From positions 55,460 to 119,459 of the forward strand of contig JADNYJ010000129.1 in the NCBI GenBank assembly GCA_015501075.1: a stretch of 64,000 nucleotides of DNA, in the 5' to 3' direction. The DNA is from Gymnopilus junonius (taxonomy: Eukaryota > Basidiomycota > Agaricomycetes > Agaricales > Galerinaceae). The notes below the pieces were generated by a model that saw nothing but the letters and a program-made list of their open reading frames with translations, did no database searches and had not been told where the DNA came from. A program made the translations under genes and the position numbers. Shown here one piece after another: positions 1-11,785 of the stretch. Each line of letters opens with the position of its first letter. The stretch's first letter is position 1.

Positions 1-13
1 ATTTTTAAAATTC

Positions 14-211
14 GTGGCTTCCATCCGTATGATAATAAAATTTTTTGACGCCATCGGGACCCATGTGAAGCTCTTGATAGATCAGAAGACAAAAGGCAAT
101 GAAGCTATGCTTCAGAGGCTCAATCAGCTCCATCACGAGACTATCAATCGAGCCAGACGTCCTAGTGATGCCAAGACCACGTTTAAGCGCCTACTTGGAG
201 CTCTCTCGTGA
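14..211 (+). CDS. possible 3' exon of a gene entering from the left
   Basis: A 65-codon open frame, also open upstream to the window edge, ends in a stop at 209-211. It is basic and helical in character (KLLIDQKTKGNEAMLQRL). It could be the last exon of a gene lying mostly outside the window. No family is recognised and no splice acceptor was confirmed, so this is weakly supported. Confidence 0.2.
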   Translation: MASIRMIIKFFDAIGTHVKLLIDQKTKGNEAMLQRLNQLHHETINRARRPSDAKTTFKRLLGALS

Positions 212-1839
212 ACAACTTTGCAAGCAAACAACTGGTTCATGAGATCAAGCGCTCCTTAACGTTGCAGTTTGTAAGTATGTCACTGAATCACTAGCTTCCA
301 ATGGTCGCCTTCGAGTAGATTAGAGCGCGGCCAGGTACAAAAATAATCGCCAATTGTGTTTAGGACGTTCTTGAAGCACAGGGAGTGAGATAATGGTTAC
401 TAACCTGCAGTTTTTTTATCATCTACACTGGGATAAAATTTGCAAGATTTTGGGTAAAACGCCACAGGGCACTGTCTAAACTTACCAAGGGACACACACC
501 AATTACTCAATGTCTCGCGTATCAATGCAACTACAGGAATCCTTGTAATCGAGCTAAATTTACGCCCGCATTTTTCCCCAAACGGTCTGGAAAAGTGACA
601 TGGAATTTAGAATATTCGGAAAGTGAGTCGAAAAAGGAAGCTTGAAGCATAAAGGCTGTGTTGGATGTAGGTGCACATACTCAGATGAATGAGTCAATTC
701 TTAGATGGGCAATTTTTTGATAGTTTGCAACAGATTGAGGTAGGCATCGAAAGGGAGGATTAGAGTAAGGCGACCGATCCGACAAACTGCAAAAGAGTTG
801 AGTCGACGACATGATGTCTGGTACCCTGACTATCGTCTTAGCATTGACCGGGATTCGATGGAAGTATTTACATTCTCTCTGCTTATTAAAGTTATTTATA
901 CCTATGGACTATAAGGGCAGCTTGAGATTGATCGCCGGTATAGGGACATTCAGATGTACGGACTTCTTTCGTTGAACAAAAGATAGGACGCACGAACCTC
1001 GAGACCCAATGACCCAAGGGATAGGGACATCAAAACGCAGATTGAAGACAATGATAAACTGAATCCTGATTCATGAACCAGCCTAGCTCATCTCCGAAGT
1101 CGCCACCGAGGATCGGAGATCGTCAGGTATATTAGCAATGGAAAAGAAGTAGAAGACACGGACAGCTTGAGAATATTCGTCTTTGCAAATTTACATGTCT
1201 GTTAGCACGTCTGATTAGGGAGTGATAGGGAGTGATTGAGTGGGAAAATGAACCGAGATTTGAGAATTTTTACTATCTCTGGGGATTGAATATTCAAATA
1301 CTCAAGTTGAATGATGGGTGACACATGAAATCGAAGGCGACATCAGTCATGCACAATGAACCACACCCTTCGTCCATTTTGAAAGGCCGCGAATTGCAGA
1401 TGCCTCGACTCCAGTGATGGGGATACAGTTCCGAGGCAGTTGGACCGTGGAGGCCGAAATGAGAGTCTGGCAGTGGAAAGTTAGCCGCGTGCCGCAGGAT
1501 CAAACTTTGACCGTTGACGTGATCATCGGTCAGGACACAGTGTGTTTGTCGTCGTCGTCAATTTCCTCATTTCCTCCTCCATCCCGAGCGGAATTGCGGG
1601 AAAGGTCTAGTTGTATCATTATTGCAGCCAAGGGACCTTTTCATACTCAATATTTGTCCTTTTTCAGCAAGTCCGGGGTCTAATCAATAGTTGTGATACA
1701 GTTCCGACGCAACGTTGGAACTTCTTTCATCTTGGGCTTTTCAGGACGTTCACGATCACAGCACTGCCAACGCAGCCAGCATAGCCATAGTGCCGGTTTA
1801 CCGTGCAATTTACAGCTGCGACGGCAAGTTGACTCGGTC
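212..1839. other. no gene recognised
   Basis: Only short overlapping open frames with stops in all readings are present. No conserved motif, terminal repeat pair or RNA gene was seen on either strand. Confidence 0.5.
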
Positions 1840-1847
1840 TATATATA
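1840..1847 (+). promoter_or_regulatory. TATA-like box upstream of the 3.2 kb gene
   Basis: An alternating TATATATA lies about 1.3 kb upstream of the first ATG of the next gene. The sequence after it becomes pyrimidine-rich and holds two intron-like segments, consistent with a long spliced leader. Role inferred from position only. Confidence 0.35.
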
Positions 1848-2486
1848 CCAGCAGCGTTTTATGGGATTACGGAGGGTTGGAACACAACTCAAGTCAAGGT
1901 GGGCCGGAAGCCAATTCGCTCGCATTGCTGTGATCGACTTACTTATTTACTGGCATGCATAGTGTCCTTTGATTTATCACTATTCTTTCATTCGACACAG
2001 CCAACCAAGCTTCCAATTTCCACTTTCTTTGGACGCTTTGTTTTCGCCGGTACACAACATAAAACCTCCGTCCTCTCTCGATATCAGCATTTATTCCCCT
2101 CTCCCTGACTTGGTTATCGGTTCGTCAGACTTTGGTTTTACCCCCAGACCGGGATTTCCTGTCCTTTATCCATATGCTCCACCTCCCTATCATCATATCA
2201 TCTACCTAAGTTGGACATTGTTGTCATCGTCGCTGGGAAAAGTCCAAGACTCGCTTTGACTCATCACATCAAAACAAGAACGTCGACCCTTCACATCATC
2301 TTGTGGGTCCAAGGATCAACGCAAGGGCATCAAAGGCATCAAGGGTGATTTGTGGCATTTTACAACCCAAACTTCGGCAAGCAAGGCATCATCGCTGGAA
2401 GGACGACGGCCAAGCTCTTGTCGAATTCTTCGAAGAGGTGAACCCACTTGGTGGTTGTTTTCGCTTTTCTGAAGTTCCTTGTCTCG

Positions 2487-2593
2487 GTAAGTCTCCGTCG
2501 TTTCTTTGTCCTTTTCTCTCTCCTTGTATTTTCCTTTCCTTTCTTATCCCTTTTCCTTTGACCAAGTATTCCTGATTCTGACAATGCCCACAG
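2487..2593 (+). other. probable 5'-leader intron 1
   Basis: It begins with the donor GTAAGT, contains a pyrimidine-rich middle, a CTGAC branch-like site close to the end, and the acceptor CCCACAG. No open frame crosses it, so it would be a leader intron of the gene starting at 3182. Confidence 0.5.
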
Positions 2594-2778
2594 GCTGGGT
2601 TCTCATTCTATCCTGATCGTCACTGCTCTTTACTCAGTGGCCAGCCGCCCTCGACTTAGTCCAGGCAAATTACCATCTTTCATCCATTGACGGTAGTTGA
2701 CTCGGGAATCGCATTGCCTAACTTCTAGCGAAAGTTTTTTTTTGCTTCTTTCAGGTCAGGACCTCTGGCTGTTCATCA

Positions 2779-2873
2779 GTAAGTTGACATTCTCGCTTTG
2801 TCTTTTCCATGCTTTCGTTTTGCTCTGCCCTTTCATTTCTTGTTTTTCCTGTCCTTTATTCCTATTCTTACAG
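2779..2873 (+). other. probable 5'-leader intron 2
   Basis: Donor GTAAGT, a long pyrimidine stretch and the acceptor TTCTTACAG define a second intron-like segment. Another CTTTCAG acceptor at about 2753 suggests further leader splicing. Confidence 0.45.
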
Positions 2874-3181
2874 ATGGTTGTCTGTGTAGGCGGCGCCGAA
2901 ACAGCAGCCTGTGCGTCTCCGACGCCACGCCTTGCAGGTCATATAAACCAGTCACCCGCCCGACCCAGTCAAGACAAATCATCTTCCATAGGTCCTCCAT
3001 TGACATCCATCGGGCCGACTTGACCCAGTCCCATTGTTCAACCATCAGGAATCAAAGATCTTCCATTGGGCCGTTGAACTCAGTCTCGAAACTTTCGTTT
3101 GACATCCATCCACAGCCTATACCCAACATTCATCATACCCACATACCCTCCATCTCAATCTATCACTTTAGATAAAGAAGG

Positions 3182-6100
3182 ATGTCAGCAGCTGCGACCT
3201 TCGTCCCTCCTATATCGGCTATGCATGGTCACCCATCGTTCTTTTCTCAACCACATCCTCCGTCTTTCTCGCATGCAAATCCTCCGCTTCCTCATTCTCG
3301 TCATGCCTTCCCTCCTCAGTTTCATACACCTCCCCAAGGGCCACCTGCGCTGCAGCCACAGCACGTTCCGTCGTCGTCCTCGTTGCCTTTTACTGGATGG
3401 CCAGGACCATCGCCTATGCCACCACTACTAGCGCCACAGCCACAGCCTGCAGTGGCCCCTGCATTGTTGTATCATAACCCGCACCCTTCGCAACAGCACC
3501 GCAGGTGCCACCTTCCCAACAGCCACCTTTCCCTTTTTCCCAGGCACCCCATCCTCCATTACAGCCGCCGCCGTCTTTACCACCACCGCCACAGGTGCCT
3601 CCTTTTACGGAGCCTATTCCCATCCACCTTATGGACCACCACCACCGTCATTGGCACCCGAACCTCCGGAACACAATACCATAGAGATGAATAGAGATAT
3701 GGTTATGCAGGTGTTAGACAAGTTCTCAGATGAGCTGCCGTATTACTTTGATTTGGACGACTCAGAAGATGCAAGCTACAGTGGCAGCGGCTCATCCGGA
3801 GATGAAAGAGCAAGGAATCGGCGGCGAGATGGAGCTATCTCAACTTCATCCGGCTCAAAGCCAAGGGCGATAAAGTTAACTGTTCATGGTGGTGCCTGCA
3901 TGCTCCTCCATCCCGGATTCCACTCCCTGTCGCTGAAGATGCCTGAAATTCCTCGTCCAAAGCTTTCGACTAATCATTCTCCTTCTGATCCGAGCAGACT
4001 TCACGACCCGACTTACGTTGGTCCACGACCTACGAAGACGATACACGACCTTGCGAGGCGGACGTCGACGCGGGATGTCGACATCGTTTTGAGGGGGTTT
4101 GTGGCCGACTTCGGGGCCTTGGGCCCCCCGCCGAGGAACAAGCAGAGACGTCGTGAAGGGGGATGGGCAGGGCCTGAGGAAGACGTTTCGCGCATGGACG
4201 CTGCAACGCGTTTGAAGGCGTGTATCAAGGCCACTACAAGATACTTTCCTGGTTTAGGCCTGGACTGGATGAACGCGGATGCGGACGTATCGTTGCCCAT
4301 GGCTGCGCAGTTAGTCCCTCGTCCTCTTTATAGCGACCAGCTACTAACTTATCCTTTTCTTTTTTAGCCCTACAACACTTCAAACATACGATCCCATCCA
4401 CACTTCCACATGGACCTACAAGAACACGCACCTCTACACAGTGTACACCTCCCCAAACAAACGCCTCGTTTTAACCTCCGTGCCGCCTTACTGGCTCCTC
4501 GCACTCAAAATGTCTCGCTGGGGCCCACGAGACTGGGCAGATGTGGGCATCGTCTTGCGCTATGGCACCCTCATGTCGCGGACATTAGTTGGCCAGGATA
4601 TTGAGTGGAGTGGCGATAGAGTGAGGAAGTTCCTGGAGAAAGAGTGCTGGGCTATGGGATACCTGACGGATAGGTATGATGTCGGAAAAAAGAGGCGAGT
4701 TTCTGAGAAGGTGTGAGCAGGCTGCGGGTTTGGTGGGTGGTTGGGAAGAGGGTGTGCCCGATGGCTGGCCGGAGAGGTACTTGGACAGGCCGTTGTTGGA
4801 GGGTGGATAGATGAGTACCAGGGAGTCGGCGGGTCTGCACCTCTGCCTATGCCTGCTGTAGTACCAGCAACAGCTCCACAGCCTCCTCCTATCCCTGGCT
4901 TTCAGGAATATCGCGAGAATGTGCGAGATTGGGGACGCAAGAGCCCATCGCAGAGAAGGAATTCCAGCTCTCTTTGGAGAAGTAGAAGTAAAAGTCGGCG
5001 GAGGGGGAAGGAGGAGGAAAGGCTCAGCAAGGATGAACCTTTCGTACCCCCTGGTACCGAATTTGATGAGGAAGGATACACCCTTTCCTCTCATTTTGTG
5101 GAGGACCAAGGGGAGCGGAGGGTCGTGCAAGATCGCAGCAGAGAGAATATAACCAGCAACAGATCTATGCCGATCCATATTCTGGATACTCACATCCGAA
5201 TCAACCTCAACCTGCACGTAGACCAGCTGCAGTCGACGATGATCTTGTTCGGAGCTCGTGGATCACTGATGCGCGCAGTCCTGTTCAAGACATCAACCGT
5301 GTTAGACCTGTGGATCCTTCTTTGGCCTCTCTAGCGTGGCATCCGAAGGCTAGAGCTGCTGCTACAACTGGTGGTGGTGGTGGTGGTAATGGTGGCGATT
5401 ATTCGGGTGCTGCTGCTAGGCATTCCCTTGGTCCAAGTACAACTACTGCTATACATGGCTCAAACTCTCCATATCATTTTCAGTCATCACCCTACAATGG
5501 CCAGCATTCACCTTTTATTCCTGGTGCCGCCCAAGCCGACCGGAATCGACAACGGGCAGTGGCGCAGTCCCGTCCAAACTCTAGGGAGGAGCTCAGAGCC
5601 GGCAGTCAAAGGAACCATGGTCATGATCGCGACCGTGCATTGGGTTATCCTTTGCGGAGAGAGCATGCTGATACCTATGAACAAAGTAGCAGCGATGATT
5701 CGGGTGAAGAGGAAACTGATAATGAAAGCCAGAATGACAGTGAAAGCGACAAGGAGAACTTTGGACGAACGGGGTTTTCTTTCCACCAGGAGTCCTCTCG
5801 GATGAATGAAAGAAGGCCACACCAGCTTTACGCTCCTCCTACACCTCATCCTGTCGCTCCTCCAATTTCAAGAGGTGGGAGTGGCCAGAGCGGAGTCGAT
5901 GCTTCCTTGCTCCTCCATCCTCCATCCAATACCCATTTGCCTCCAGGAAGCATGTCTAGCCGCAATGGTCAAAGAGACCCGTCGCCTATTCCTCTTAAAC
6001 ACCGGCCACCCCCACTTGATATGCCTCCTCCGCCGCCGCCACCTCCTCAAGCATTGGCTGGTCCTTCCCGCGGTGATACTGATGAATGCATCGAAACGCC

Positions 6101-6673
6101 TTCTACACTCCATCGACGAACGTCCATCCGGCTTATTTTAACGGTGCTTATGATGGTGATCATCAACAACAATTTGAACCTTCCAACGGCCATAGCCAGC
6201 ACCGTGCGCAGTCACGTCGACCTTCTCCAAATCCACCTAATCCACCCAACCCACCTCAACTTGTTCATCCTTCGTTTTCTACTCACTCTCAAAGCCAACC
6301 ACCACCATCACTGCCAGCTCATCAAGCTCATACCCGACAACCACTGGTCGAAGCTCAACCAGGGCCCACCCCCTCTGACGCGTCAGGCACGGGCTGCACA
6401 ATATTCAGTTTGAGGAGCAGAAAGACAGTGGGAGCAAGAGCAAAGATGGTTAATGGAAAGGGATCGGAGAGGGATAAGGGGTCAAAATTGGACAGAAAGG
6501 AAAAATATTTGTCTATGCAGGGCCAAGGACCGGTATGTACTTGCCAGATCTCCTCTCCACGTCATCTGCCATTGTCCACTATAGCTACTGCCGTTGATTT
6601 CAAGCTAGATAGCCTGTCCTCTCAAATTTCTTTTTCTCTTGTTCACAATTCATTTCATTCCCGATTTCAATGA
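3182..6673 (+). CDS. large Pro/Ser-rich protein of unknown function, frame interrupted
   Basis: No family is recognised. The reading starts MSAAATFVPPISAMHGH and runs through a long Pro/Gln/His-rich head. Next comes an acidic stretch (FDLDDSEDASYSG), a central block including VHGGACMLLHPGFHSLSLKM, and a block with WGPRDWADVGIVLRYGT and YLDRPLLEGG. A low-complexity tail with Gly runs, an Asp/Glu/Ser stretch and poly-Pro follows. Two introns are well supported: 4310-4367 (donor GTTAGT, branch CTAAC, acceptor TTTTTTAG) and 5054-5103, both preserving phase. Elsewhere protein-like sequence hops frame without a plausible intron at about 3480, 3590, 4690, 4805 and 6100. That pattern suggests several one-base indels in the assembly, or decay. 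The C-terminus and stop are uncertain; 6413 is an alternative end. The antisense open frames here are shadows of its biased composition. Confidence 0.5.
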
Positions 6674-6999
6674 TCCATTATGTTGTACCATTCATCACTC
6701 TTTAAATGGACTCCAATGCTCGCCAGCTAAATGGCGCTTCTATCATTGCCTTGCCAAGTTCCTTTATTGTATCCTATTGCTATCGTTGCTTTTGTATCAC
6801 TATGGTATCACACTATGTATTCATTTTTTTAGAATCTGTAGTTATTATCGTATCTCCATCGTCCTGTAATCTTATCGTTTTTGCTCTCCTTTCGCTTTTC
6901 CGTGGCCTTTTCGCTCTCATTCAATGCAGGTTTGTACTATTTGTGGGTCCAAAGTAAACCAAGGGTAAGCAACGTCTTCATCAATCCCTCAACGAGTAA

Positions 7000-8430
7000 G
7001 AACTTGATATGTAACATTCGCAGACCTTTGACCTCCTCATCGGCTGTTGGTTGCGTTGTAGTCAAAGACTCAAAGTTAGCCTTTTCAATGAGTCTTTTGG
7101 ACCCACGATGGGGGTCTTCATTCATACACCTCTCCACATTGTAATCAGTTCAGCACGGCTCACCACTCTCGTCCTAAGGGCCGCGACAGATTCAGCTGCT
7201 CTTTGCTTACCAAAAATTTCGAATCCTTGCCCGACACTGGTAACTCTGGAGCTTTACTTCTTCAGGTGGCACAATGGTAGGTACTCGTACCAAACTCCTG
7301 GAGGTAACGCTCAAGTTCGACATATATCACCGGACCGAATGTTGTGGATCTCCGAGCATTCAGCGCCTTGCGAACATTGACGCTTTGTTTTAATCTCACT
7401 GTCGGCCACTATTTACGATGGATTATTAAGGTCATGCGAAGTAGCAAGCCAGATCAACCTTTAGAAAATATACAACCCCTTATCAATACTCTGGACCTTT
7501 CCGATGGATGGATCAAGACAATCAGTCTTCTCCTTTGGAGCAAATTCGAGGCCTTATTCGATTTAAAATTCTCCAGGAACTTTTAGCCGACTCTACAGCG
7601 GATTAAGTTGTCTATGCTACATCTTGGATTGTCAACTCTCAGACGTCTGACACTGTCGTTCAAACACTGTAGCATCAGAGTCGTTCCCCGGCAGATTTCC
7701 CAAGAATTCCCAGAAGCTGTCTTTCGTGCGTCCAGGCTCTCATCTTTGTCTCTTCCCTCTCTCTGTGGTGTATCGGTCTTCATGGGCTCCATGCCCTTGG
7801 AGGTACATTCTCGGCTACAAGAAATCCCAATCAATACACTCAACCTCTCTACTCTCATTATATCGACAAAGAGGACTAATCAAACTATCGAGCTGTCAAC
7901 TAGGGAGTCACAACCGAACCAGTACGCTCCGAACGCTCAAGACCGACGAATCTGCAGGATACACGATCACTATGATGTTTCCCAGTGGCATCCGACGCGT
8001 CGTCAATCCATTACAGCTGACAGCCCTTGCCATCCAAACCTCCACAAGTTCCGCTGGCGAACGTCTGTCAGGAGCAGACTGCCCGACGTTGACAACATTT
8101 AAAATTTATTTTTACAGCTGGGATAAAGGTGGCGTATCCCCATGATAATAATTATCTTACCATTGATCGACTTCGTAATAGACCCATTGACGTCTTTTCT
8201 GGATCTTCAGGGGTTCACTGCCTTACACTTACTAATCCTCGGCCTCAATTTTCGTGCCCTGAAGCGACAGCCCATCAACGACTTCAGCAGATCACTACCA
8301 TCATGTAGCATATGAGGACGCATCCAACCTTGGAATACATTCACCTCCTTATCGATGATCTGAAACCGTCTTTGGAATGGCTTCCGAACGCCTTGACAAA
8401 ACGTTACGCTCAAGACTAGCATCTGCTTTC
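7000..8430 (+). pseudogene. decayed leucine-rich-repeat (F-box-type) gene remnant
   Basis: Pieces in different frames read like the LRR part of agaricomycete F-box proteins. One is LTTLVLRA with CPTLVTLELYFFRWHNG near 7160-7270. Another is STLRRLTLSFKHCSIRV with LSSLSLPSLCG near 7640-7770. A second related pair is LTALAIQTSTSS with CPTLTTFKIYFYSWDKGG near 8020-8130. The paired LTxLxxxxx...CPTLxTxxxYFxxW units are internal repeats. No single open frame joins them and no F-box was found, so this looks like a relic. The family assignment is an inference from repeat style. Confidence 0.35.
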
Positions 8431-8573
8431 GGCAGCGGAGTTTTTATCTTGCTTATTCCTAGTGGGTACAAGAGAGTTGGGCACTCTAAATAGGCGCGTC
8501 ATAGTTCATTTGTAAAGGGAAAGTTCCAATAAGCACGATAGTCAGATTAAATAAAATAAGGAACAAAGTGTAA

Positions 8574-10363
8574 TCAAGGTATCATGTCTTCGTCCTTCTC
8601 TACATTGATACCAAAAAATGGCCACATTGCAGCCGCTCGATGGTCCGCCACTCCATCTTCACTTACATCGACTGTAGCGTCAGTTCCAGTCTGACGAACT
8701 TCTCGCTTCTGATATCAGAGGATCGAATCAGAAATAAAGCAGTAGAAGTCAGCAACGTACCAGACCAAGAGATACTTTGATAGCAGGAGGACCAGGACTA
8801 TAATGCTCCAACGGTTCCTGTACACGAGATGAATATCTAACTTCGCCGCGGTTGATAAGACGTATAATGTTCCTTGCGGCGATATCGGCCTGGATCGTCG
8901 TGAAGTGTTAGTTATAAAGATTTAATTGGTCAGTCTGATTTAATTAACCTGTGCGTAAGCTGTGTGTCCAGCTGGAATAGCACCAAATGCATCTGCGGCA
9001 TCACCAATGGCGAAAATATGTGGATAGGCTGTATCTGTCTCCACCTGCTTGTCAGTCCTCGGTGGTGAATATAATTGCATTGTTCTTAGAACGCGAGCTA
9101 GGCCGCCGTCCTGGCCGACGGTCAGCGGGTCCATTTTCTTTAGCAGATCGGTATTTGGAGCTTGGCCAATACACAAGAGCTGAGAATGGTCAGGTTAGAA
9201 GGAAACATCTGCAGGAAGAGGGCCTACTATGAGGTCAGCTGCGATTTCTCTTCCAGTGACCGTCCGGACGACTTTTTGGCCGTACTGATCCATTTTTACC
9301 GACTGATTCTTGGTGGAGTCGAGGTCTAAGCGCTCGCCGAGAATAACTTCGATTCCTTGACTTTTACAAGTATTCATGACTAGGTTAAAGACGTTTAGAT
9401 GCTCGAATGAAAACAGAACAGAACACTCTAACACACCTTCATTGTGCATTTTCTCGTCAAATCTCGGTAGAAGGCGAAGGCGGGAATGCAAAAGTGTGAC
9501 CTTCTTGGTTGGGTATATATCCTTAATATCCGTCGCAAATTCTAAAGCCATACGACTGTCCCTGAGTAAGTGATCTGTGGGCATTATAAGATGACTGACG
9601 TATTCCAAGGGCGCCTCCTCCTACAACCAGGACAGTTGGAACTCGTTCGATTATTCGTTGTTTGCTTCTCAACCATTCACACCCTTCCGTCTTCAAGCCC
9701 GAATATTGTAATATCCTTTCCCCCAATGATTCGTTTTCGATAGGCGATTCCCAAAGATTGAGCGGAGGAGGAAGGCGGGCACCCAAAGCATAAATTGCGT
9801 AGTCGAAAGAAATGGTGGTGGTAGGAATACCCAGTTCGGGGAATGCTCGAGATATTGTAAGGTGGTTTGGACGAATAGATGTGACCTGGGCTTGAATATG
9901 AATGTGCACAGGTGAATCGAGAAGGAAGACGTTGGTATAGGGAATAACTAGAATAAGAAAGCAAAATAAGAAAGGCTCGTTAGAAATAAATGTAGACTTA
10001 CAAGCTTTATATTCGTGTCCAGGAAGAACGGCAAAGCGGGGCATGACGTACAGATCTATGTATCCATTAGCCAAAATCCTTTAAATTGGACGCATACACA
10101 CGATTCATATGTCTGTAATTTGACTGAATTGGCTTCAAAACCATACTAAGTTCTGAGATTACTCACGAATTTCTGTCTATAAGGATAACTCTCCATCCAT
10201 CAGGCACACTTGCTGCCAGTACTTGGGCTGCATGAGCACCTTCCGAAGTCAATTAGCATCCAATGTGGCCAGCAGAATAATGGATCCGGTACTGACCCCC
10301 GTAAGAGGCACCAAGAACTACAATGATCTTAGAATTATTAGTTTGAACAGATCCCCCGCCCAT
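8574..10363 (-). CDS. AIF-like FAD/NAD(P)H-dependent oxidoreductase
   Basis: This is a pyridine nucleotide-disulphide oxidoreductase of the apoptosis-inducing-factor-like (AIFM2/AMID) type, which oxidises NAD(P)H through FAD. Reading from the ATG at 10363, MGGGSVQTNNSKIIVVLGAS leads into the N-terminal FAD-binding Rossmann motif GASYGGAHAAQVLA, which is split by an intron with donor GTCAGT. Further along are the second dinucleotide-binding motif VLVVGGGALGI, a KKVTLLHSRLRLLPRFD segment, and the FAD-binding signature CIGQAPNT...IFAIGDAADAFGAIPAGHTAYAQ. The last exons read ADIAARNIIRLINRG and end MWPFFGINVEKDEDMIP before the stop at 8574-8576. No obvious mitochondrial presequence or transmembrane segment is seen at the start. 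The gene is intact as read, with several short introns. Confidence 0.8.
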
Positions 10364-11785
10364 ACTGATGTCGTTTCTACGGCGCAAGTGGAAATGTGGA
10401 AGGATGTTAGGCAGGAGCGAAAGAGAAAATTTTATCAGATAAGATGGACCGCAATGACCCGCTTAGCTTACGTAGTCTTATCACTCAAGGAAGCTGTTCC
10501 GGTGCTCCATTCCGAGATCGGCCATCGCGACCCGACTGCCACGGATATTTTTGTCAAGCCTTGCCTAATCTTGCAAAGCACTGTGCTCAGGGCTCCTGCG
10601 TTCAATTCCTTGTTGCAGGCCTAGTCATTAGGATACAACATTTAGAAAAATAGCATGGTTGATTTACGCACTAGTATCATTCCCTCATTCCGTGGAACAG
10701 AAGCTCATTTTCAGTCATGCAGTTCTGCGGGCCCCATGGATGGTACATAATCAGGGCGTGCCAGGTTGAGCCCCTTATTAAACATTGGCATGGCGATACT
10801 GAATAAACTTCTCTCAAAGGACTTAAGCTTTAAGCCTTCAGGCTCATGACCCCATGCATGGAATTAGGAGTCTGCGAATTCATAAACTTTTCGTTACCAA
10901 GTTAGCTTATTACTTTACTGGCCGAAAATCCCTACTAATAGACCGACTTCTCAAGTTTCTTGCATAGGTAGCTGAGGAAAACACAACAAAAAATGAATGA
11001 TCCTGGGTAGGAGGTTTGTCAAATTCCATAGTAACCATCGCTCTACTCACCTCAGACTCAGGAGTCAGGAGGCAATGCGGTTATGCCACATGCCTTACTG
11101 GCAGGCAACGGGATTTGAAATTGAAGGTACGATGCTCCGAACCGGTACCTTTATCATAATGAGCGCCGAGATAGTACTCAAGTATTTTGACTCCTGTCCT
11201 AGTGTTCTTTCTCCCAAAGTCATTTTGCAGAAATCCCAAACCGACGTATCCAACAAGTGAAGGAGCTTGTTACGGAAGTTCAATGGATCGTGACTTTTGA
11301 GTTCTCAGGTACAAAACTGAGCGTGGTAAAACCTGGGTAAAACGGCGCATGCGCACGTGTATACGATCACGATTTCTGGCTGATTTGCATATGGGGCCGC
11401 AAAGAAAACTCAAATAAGAAATAATATCCATACTCTAGATTGGTCTGCATATAAGAATTTAGCGTAATAATTTCAGTAAGTAGAGAAAATTTTCCTCCAA
11501 AAGTCTCTTCCACAGAGTACCCGTACGCGTTAAAGGTGGGAGATGTAGGTCCAATTCTTTAGTCAGTACAGTACGATAGTCAATATAGGCCAAGACACAA
11601 ACAAGGAATACAAACTAAAGAACAACGACTAAGAGTAAGATAATTGTACGACAGCGATAAGAAGTGATAGCGAACCAATAATGTAAAGTTGAGATGTGGA
11701 AGAAGAATAGAAAGTGATTAATTAACCGTGCTAAATAGCCCGGTCACCAGTCACCAGAGGAGTAGATCAGAGGTCTCCGAGTTTA
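10364..11785. other. intergenic, no gene recognised
   Basis: Between the start of the FAD oxidoreductase gene and the 3' end of the G-alpha gene there are only short, unrelated open frames. It should hold the promoter of the oxidoreductase gene. No repeat pair was noticed. Confidence 0.5.

Noticed and set aside
3414..3623. Gly-rich antisense ORF within the first gene
   Set aside because: It is the mirror of the Pro-rich coding sequence on the plus strand and carries no independent signal.
4645..4693. Short intron to explain the frame change near 4690 in the first gene
   Set aside because: It would remove a conserved-looking segment (ECWAMGYLTDRYD) and the second change at about 4805 would remain unexplained.
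5371..5400. GGT triplet run as a regulatory repeat
   Set aside because: It encodes a Gly run within an open frame and is short, so it is better explained as coding low complexity.
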